This document shows, one piece after another, positions 32,066 through 36,341 of a DNA stretch of 36,341 nucleotides; position 1 is the first letter of the stretch, and each line of letters starts with the position of its first letter. Origin of the DNA: Spirosoma endophyticum. GTDB lineage: Bacteria; Bacteroidota; Bacteroidia; Cytophagales; Spirosomataceae. The translations under genes were made by a program, and so were the position numbers. Under the pieces are notes generated by a model. That model worked only from the letters and a program-made list of their open reading frames with translations. It did no database searches and was not told where the DNA came from. Where the stretch lies: positions 166,828 to 203,168 of the forward strand of contig NZ_FOLQ01000012.1 of assembly GCF_900112365.1 (NCBI RefSeq), given 5' to 3'.

Positions 32066-32563
32066 ATGCTTAATCCGCTGCTGTTCTTTCTACTCCTGGG
32101 TATCCAGGCTATGTTGGGGCCATACGAACCAAAAAATTGGGACACCCTCGCCGCTGAAGGCTGTTGCAACATCCGGTCGGTGGGCTACTACACCCAGCAG
32201 CAGCCCCTGCATATTCCTTCGGTGTTTACCCCCAACGGGGATGGCTTTAACGATCGATTTATTCCCCGCAGCGATGATAAAACACTTCTCATCCGGGACT
32301 TTATGATTGCCAGTGCCCAGGGGGATACCCTTTTATTTTATAGGGAGCGCATCGACTACGCAGACCCCCGGAGTTTGCGTACTGGTGCCTGGAACGGGCT
32401 GCGACCGGACGGTAGCCTCTACCAGGGCCGCTTCACGTACCGGATGACCATCGGGGATCAATCCGCTGCCAACCCGCAACTGACAGGGGAGGCCTGCGCG
32501 CTGCGGTGCCGATCCGGGGGGCGGGTTGTGCAATCCAAAACGGGTTGTTTTTACGCTGACTAA
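32066..32563 (+). CDS. small exported protein with gliding-motility/T9SS type B-like C-terminal domain
   Basis: A 165-residue protein. MLNPLLFFLLLGIQAMLG is a signal peptide or anchor. After a short Cys-pair segment (EGCCNIRS) comes the domain hallmark IPSVFTPNGDGFNDRFIP, then IRDFMIASAQGDTLLF, then TGAWNGLRPDGSLYQGRFTY. This is the gliding-motility-associated C-terminal (type B) sorting domain. Such domains normally end large surface proteins; here it is almost the whole protein. The giant protein 338 bp upstream lacks a sorting domain, so a partnership is possible. An IS21 element is inserted 78 bp after the stop. Confidence 0.75.
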   Translation: MLNPLLFFLLLGIQAMLGPYEPKNWDTLAAEGCCNIRSVGYYTQQQPLHIPSVFTPNGDGFNDRFIPRSDDKTLLIRDFMIASAQGDTLLFYRERIDYADPRSLRTGAWNGLRPDGSLYQGRFTYRMTIGDQSAANPQLTGEACALRCRSGGRVVQSKTGCFYAD

Positions 32564-32634
32564 ACCACGTCTAAACGCTAGAGATACGCTGTGCTAGTGC
32601 TGACAGTTGATGTCAATTGGGGAGCTAAACTATG

Positions 32635-32641
32635 CTATGCT
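32635..32641. repeat. IS21 target-site duplication, left (CTATGCT)
   Basis: CTATGCT lies directly outside the left end of the IS21 element and is repeated at 35212-35218 directly outside the right end. Seven bp is within the usual range for IS21. Confidence 0.8.
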
Positions 32642-32728
32642 TATATATTTCGGCTAATGAGAGCCATGTGTTCCGGCTAAAGTAGGCCACCTGTGGATAA
32701 GTAGCAGAAGAGTAGCAAAGATAAAGTA

Positions 32729-33475
32729 TTACACGTTTTTTTCTTCCCCCTTCGTCTTTTTGCGTAGAGACTCTCCTTTCAACTCAATTCGGTGAGCTTG
32801 ATGCAGCAATCGATCCAAAAACGCATCAGCAATGGTTGGCTCAGCCAGATAATCATACCATTGGGCCACCGGCAGTTGTGAGGTGATAATGGTTGAGCCA
32901 CGCCCATAGCGATCTTCCATAATCTGTAACAGCGCTAATTTCGCTTCCATATCTAATGGAGCCAGACCCCAATCATCTAAAATCAACAGATGCAATCGTT
33001 CCAGGCGAGCCAGTACTTTAGTAAAGGAGCCATCAGCACGGGCCAGATGCAGGCTTTGCACCAGTTTAGGCAAGGCATAATAGCCCACCCGAAGCCCTTT
33101 CAGGCAAGCCTGATAGCCAAAGGCGGTAGCCAGATAGCTTTTTCCACAACCCGTAGCACCTGTCATCAGCAAGTTCTCGCCCCGCAGGACAAACGACAAA
33201 TCGGCTAGTCGTAAGACCAGGTTCTTATCTAACTGGCGTTGGGGCGTGTAAATAATCTCTTCCAGGGATGCCTCGTAGCGGAATCGGGCTTCCCGAATAG
33301 CCGTTTGGGTACGCCGGTGTTGGCGGTATTCCCATTCGGCTTCCAGCAGTTGAGCGACTAATTGGTCGGTAGCAGGCCACTGGTGGGCGGGTAGTTGCAG
33401 AAGAGTTTGCCACAGGGTGGCCATGCCCGACAGTTTGAGGGCATTCAGGCGATCAAGGGTTGCTTGTTGGTTCAT
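32729..33475 (-). CDS. istB: IS21 helper ATPase IstB
   Basis: A 248-residue AAA+ ATPase of the DnaC/IstB type. Walker A is GATGCGKSYLATAFG, Walker B is LLILDDWG, and sensor-like residues follow (STIITSQLPVAQWYD, FLDRLLHQAHRIEL). It assembles on target DNA and activates the IstA transposase. Length and motifs are those of a complete protein. Its start lies 30 bp after the istA stop, as usual in the family, so both are translated from one message. Confidence 0.9.
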   Translation of the reverse strand: MNQQATLDRLNALKLSGMATLWQTLLQLPAHQWPATDQLVAQLLEAEWEYRQHRRTQTAIREARFRYEASLEEIIYTPQRQLDKNLVLRLADLSFVLRGENLLMTGATGCGKSYLATAFGYQACLKGLRVGYYALPKLVQSLHLARADGSFTKVLARLERLHLLILDDWGLAPLDMEAKLALLQIMEDRYGRGSTIITSQLPVAQWYDYLAEPTIADAFLDRLLHQAHRIELKGESLRKKTKGEEKNV

Positions 33476-33505
33476 AGCTTAATAGGTTAATAATGAATTG
33501 ATTGG

Positions 33506-35065
33506 TTATTGATAAGCGGCAGCACCCCGGATATTATCATGGGTGGGAATTGAGCAGGTAACTTCTTCCGTGAGCGGGAGCCGATCTAACTCAGCCTCCA
33601 GAATGCGTCGGATCACCTTGTAGGAGACCGTACCGTAGTGCAAGGCTCGCTCACAGGCTTTCTCCAAACGAGCGCTATCGACTTTGCGGGCCAGGGAGAG
33701 AATACCGGCACAACTGCGGTAGATCTGTTGCGGATAAGTGCCTGCTGACCCTTCGATACGGCCCAACAATTGCTCGATAGCCTGCCCAACATAGGGGCCT
33801 TTCCCTAGGCCCTGCTCTCGAAAAAAGGCAGGCGACCATTGGCTAACCCATTGTTGATGGCTTGGCAAATGGTCCATGTTTGTGGAGTAGCCATGAGCCA
33901 ACCGAACTCGGGTATGAGTGGCTATGCGCTGGTGCTGGTGGTATATCTCGACAGTTTGCTGGGTGTAGATAAGCTTAACGGCCTGGCTCACAAACCGATG
34001 AGGCACACTATAGTAATGCTTGTCAGGTTGTAGCAGTACATGACAGTTGGTGAGTACTTTAGCCATTCGATAGCCTTTGATCAGATAGGGGCTCATCGGT
34101 AAAGGCCGTAGAAGGTCAGCTTCCAGGGACAAAAAGCGTTGTCGGCGACTATAGTCTTTGCCTTGAAATAGCTGCTGGTTATGGGCCTCTACCAAGTCGG
34201 CAATCGCCTGATTAAGGCTCTCCAAACTATGAAAAATCCGTTCCTGCAAAGGAACATATACCCGAGTATAGAGGATATTGACCGCTCCTTCGACCAGCGA
34301 CTTGTCACGAGGTCGGCGACTACGGGCCGGATAGATGCACGTGCCGTAATGAGCCGCGAAGTCCTGTATGGCTTCGTTTAGATCGGGTTCATACCGGTTG
34401 GCTGTCTGCACCGCTGCCTTCAGGTTGTCAGGTACGATAGCCAGGGGAACACCGCCCAAAAAGTGCAGCGCGTTTTGTAATGCTGTGATAAAGTCCTCCT
34501 TGTTTTGACTAGCGACAGCCTGAGCATACGTGAGCTGGCTACAACCCAGGATGGCCACAAAGAACTCAACGGGCTTTTCTTCCCCACTTGATTGATCAAC
34601 CAGCGAAAGCCGTTTACCCGCGAAATCCACGTATAGCTTATCGCCCGCCTTATGCTCCAGATGCATGACGGTCTGTTGAGTTCGCATCCATTGTTTGTAG
34701 CGCTGACAAAACTGCGTATACTGCACGCCGTTGGGATTGGCCTGTTTGTAGGTCGCCCACAGGTGGAACCGGGTGACGCCCGGCTTACTGAGTTGTTGTT
34801 CAAAGCCTTCAAAACGTTGGTAGAGATCCCCCAGCCGATCTGCCTTGGGATCAACCGAATAGGTGAACAGTCGGTGCAATTGCTCGTCCTGCCAGCTTAA
34901 GGCCTGTTCTAAATCGGCAAAATGCGCTTCAATAATCGCTAGATAATGCTCGACGGTATTACGAGCGATAGCCAGCGTGGCTGCGATAGCTCGCTTACTA
35001 TAGCCTTGCTGGCGTAGTTGGAGGATGCGACGGATCTGATACATGGGTAAGCGTAGGTTAGCCAT
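33506..35065 (-). CDS. istA: IS21 transposase IstA
   Basis: A 519-residue DDE transposase. The N-terminal helix-turn-helix is YQIRRILQLRQQGYSKRAIA with ARNTVEHYL. The catalytic core carries KLYVDFAGKRL (first Asp), AIVPDNLKAAV (second Asp) and DKSLVEGAVNILYTRVY (Glu). A beta-barrel and C-terminal region complete the usual IstA plan. No frameshift or stop was found, so with istB and intact ends the element is potentially active. Confidence 0.9.
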   Translation of the reverse strand: MANLRLPMYQIRRILQLRQQGYSKRAIAATLAIARNTVEHYLAIIEAHFADLEQALSWQDEQLHRLFTYSVDPKADRLGDLYQRFEGFEQQLSKPGVTRFHLWATYKQANPNGVQYTQFCQRYKQWMRTQQTVMHLEHKAGDKLYVDFAGKRLSLVDQSSGEEKPVEFFVAILGCSQLTYAQAVASQNKEDFITALQNALHFLGGVPLAIVPDNLKAAVQTANRYEPDLNEAIQDFAAHYGTCIYPARSRRPRDKSLVEGAVNILYTRVYVPLQERIFHSLESLNQAIADLVEAHNQQLFQGKDYSRRQRFLSLEADLLRPLPMSPYLIKGYRMAKVLTNCHVLLQPDKHYYSVPHRFVSQAVKLIYTQQTVEIYHQHQRIATHTRVRLAHGYSTNMDHLPSHQQWVSQWSPAFFREQGLGKGPYVGQAIEQLLGRIEGSAGTYPQQIYRSCAGILSLARKVDSARLEKACERALHYGTVSYKVIRRILEAELDRLPLTEEVTCSIPTHDNIRGAAAYQ

Positions 35066-35211
35066 AGTTGGTGTCGCGAGTGGTGAGATAAAATCACTCG
35101 AAATGCCAAACTACGGGCCTTCTACTACTTATCCACAGGTGGCCTACTTTAGCCGGAATGGCTGGCCTTATTGAGCCGGATTGAGTGGCCTACTTATGGC
35201 CGGAATATACA

Positions 35212-35218
35212 CTATGCT
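35212..35218. repeat. IS21 target-site duplication, right (CTATGCT)
   Basis: Second copy of the 7-bp duplication flanking the IS21 element; see 32635-32641. Confidence 0.8.
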
Positions 35219-35294
35219 GACCGGACCAGCTGGCGGGTCTACTCAATAAGCTTGCGCTTTATAACCGCCATGCGGCCACATTTGGATTGATAAG

Positions 35295-35325
35295 AAGCTG
35301 TTTGGAATTAATTCAAACAGCTTTT
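35295..35325 (+). terminator. terminator-like hairpin right of IS21
   Basis: AAGCTGTTTG pairs with CAAACAGCTT around GAATTAATT, followed by TT. It may be the original terminator of the gene at 32066-32563, now separated from it by the IS21 insertion. It could also serve leftward transcription. Confidence 0.6.
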
Positions 35326-35450
35326 AAAGGATTGGTAAGGCCTAACACGCTCTAGTACACCTTTATTTACTATATTGTGTTTTAGTAAACTAAATGTTTT
35401 CTATAATAATTATGCGTATATTTAACTATATCTTGTGACGAAAGTTAAGC

Positions 35451-35840
35451 ATGAACACACCCGTGAGGAATACTTTAACTCGGTTCTGGGGAATAATGAG
35501 CTTGAGTTGGCACATAACTGTATTCACTCTTAAATACGTGTTGATAAAATCTAAAAATCTCAATCTATTTACCTATAAGGAGGATGTATTCGTCTACTGG
35601 CTATGGCGGTGGCAATGGCGATGGGATTCTACCCAAAAGCAATGGACGGCCAGTCGTCTTAGAGCTTACTGCCCCGTGTGCCAATCTAAACTTATCGCTG
35701 TTAAAAACGATCATTCAACTCTGTTGATTTGTCCAAAGGGGGGGCGTACCCACGAAAAATTTAATACTAAGTTAGAAACCTCTCATAACATACTACGTTT
35801 GAAGCGCAGTTCAATTTTACCCCTTTCATTAGTAATTTGA
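35451..35840 (+). CDS. hypothetical protein with zinc-ribbon-like motif
   Basis: A 129-residue protein of unknown family. The middle is rich in Trp (VYWLWRWQWRWDSTQKQW). The end holds CPVCQSKL, then LLICPKGGRTH, a possible four-ligand zinc site with Cys, Cys, Cys and His. The N-terminal 45 residues (SLSWHITVFTLKYVLIKS) are hydrophobic and may span the membrane. The base composition is AT-rich compared with the IS beside it. It may be real but small, or a remnant of an insertion-element protein; I cannot decide. Confidence 0.4.
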   Translation: MNTPVRNTLTRFWGIMSLSWHITVFTLKYVLIKSKNLNLFTYKEDVFVYWLWRWQWRWDSTQKQWTASRLRAYCPVCQSKLIAVKNDHSTLLICPKGGRTHEKFNTKLETSHNILRLKRSSILPLSLVI

Positions 35841-35855
35841 CTGCCAAGAAGAGCA

Positions 35856-35938
35856 ACCAGTGTGAACGGTCGGCCGCTGCCGTAAGTCCGCTCTTAACAT
35901 GGGTTTACCCCGTATCTTATGTCACGACCCACACTGGT
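35856..35938. repeat. long-range inverted repeat
   Basis: ACCAGTGTG at 35856-35864 pairs with CACACTGGT at 35930-35938. GGTCG and CGACC extend the stem across a 3-nt bulge. The 55-nt loop contains no further strong stem. It lies in the non-coding stretch 35841-36045, which shows nothing else I can name apart from a pyrimidine-rich run before 36041. Confidence 0.45.
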
Positions 35939-36045
35939 CAATTTTGGAAGCTTGAACAGTTCAAATGGTCAAATCCGCGTATAGTATGTTAAGCTAGCAA
36001 AATTGGTGCTTCATTCCTTTTTCCCTGTTTTCTTTTCCCCGCTCC

Positions 36046-36293
36046 GGCGGCCCGGCTTTGTTCTATGAAAACTTATGTCGGAATTGATCGGGGCCGCCCT
36101 TTAGGTTTGCGTCTTGGTAAGATTCCAAGATTTGGTAGCTTGCTAATAAGTGAACAGGGTGGGCTACCCTATGGGGCCGCAGAGTGTCAGCTCTATGCTC
36201 GGATTCAGGACCCACCCTGTTTTACTTACCCAGACTCAAATGGAAATTCGGGGATGCAGCCCCATTAGCAAGGGTTTGAGCACGTAGGTAAGT
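36046..36293 (+). ncRNA. candidate structured RNA or RNA-like element (five helices)
   Basis: Five helices follow one another: GGCGGCCC (36046-36053) with GGGCCGCC (36091-36098); TCTTGG with CCAAGA (36112-36130); AACAGGGTGGG (36153) with CCCACCCTGTT (36211-36221); ACTTACC plus CTCAAA (36224-36240) with TTTGAG plus GGTAAGT (36275-36293); and inside the last one GGGG with CCCC around ATGCAG (36250-36263). A 67-codon open frame starts at 36065, but only its first eight codons (MKTYVGID) look like protein, resembling the start of IS110 transposases. The helices are directly visible; RNA identity is inference. Confidence 0.4.
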
Positions 36294-36341
36294 GATTGCT
36301 TGTTGGACCTCTAAATTATCATTTCTCATGACTATTCGCTA

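Larger units (their letters stand above)
32642..35211 (-). mobile_element. IS21-family insertion sequence, intact
   Basis: 2570 bp between 7-bp target duplications. The tips are related inverted sequences: TATATATTTCGGC at the left, and GCCGGAATATACA at the right, read inward as TGTATATTCCGGC. A long inner pair is exact over 34 bp (32671-32704 and 35125-35158). Further CCGGC-plus-TAAGTAGGCC motifs at the right end form the multiple terminal repeats typical of IS21. It carries intact istA and istB on the minus strand. Confidence 0.9.

Noticed and set aside
31861..32073. 70-residue open frame between the giant gene and the sorting-domain gene
   Set aside because: Composition rich in Arg and Gly without family look, no start context, and it overlaps the start of the real gene at 32066.
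36065..36268. IS110-family transposase gene
   Set aside because: Only the first eight residues match; the DEDD pattern is absent in all frames of the remaining sequence. Kept only as a hint in the structured-element entry.

Overview
The window looks like chromosome of a Spirosoma-like bacterium (Bacteroidota, Cytophagales). The evidence is a type IX secretion (T9SS) sorting domain, a gliding-motility-type C-terminal domain, a PadR/FtsX permease pair, WG-repeat and DUF6624 proteins, a hybrid two-component regulator ending in an AraC domain, and Bacteroidota-type -7 promoter boxes of the TAnnTTTG kind. The species assignment is inference from gene families, not from a marker gene.

Region 1 (1-15.3 kb) is an accessory stretch of moderate G+C. 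It holds a Crp/Fnr regulator, DoxX-like protein and quinone-oxidoreductase cluster; a PadR regulator overlapping an FtsX/MacB-type permease; a DUF6624 protein; a WG-repeat protein with a permease-like N-terminus; small secreted proteins; a protein with three BamE-like repeats; a GH43 glycosidase; and an S41 peptidase. The gaps between these genes carry an unrecognised dispersed element of about 60-80 bp. I count nine copies, all in the same orientation whatever the direction of the flanking genes, and none beyond 15 kb.

Region 2 (15.3-21.4 kb) begins with a lipoprotein gene. It is followed by a complete but frameshifted IS630 element (15901-17108, TA duplication). Next, on the minus strand, comes a pair encoding an exported Hcp-fold protein and a T9SS-sorted protein. 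The remainder is a gene graveyard with remnants of a beta-helix surface protein, two transposase OrfA-like genes, an SNF2 helicase and a cold-shock protein.

Region 3 (21.4-32.6 kb) is visibly richer in G+C. It holds a 1361-residue hybrid two-component system (reg_prop sensor, histidine kinase, receiver, AraC output), followed by a 2020-residue surface protein in which two seven-bladed YVTN propellers are each inserted into an Ig-like domain. The promoter between them carries two direct repeats 21 bp apart. The same promoter, with the same spacings, lies in front of the beta-helix pseudogene at 19.2 kb. I infer that the hybrid regulator controls both. A small protein made mostly of a gliding-motility C-terminal domain follows.

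Region 4 (32.6-36.3 kb) is an intact IS21 element (istA/istB, 7-bp target duplication CTATGCT), a terminator-like hairpin, a small zinc-ribbon-like open frame, and a strongly structured apparently non-coding segment at the right edge.
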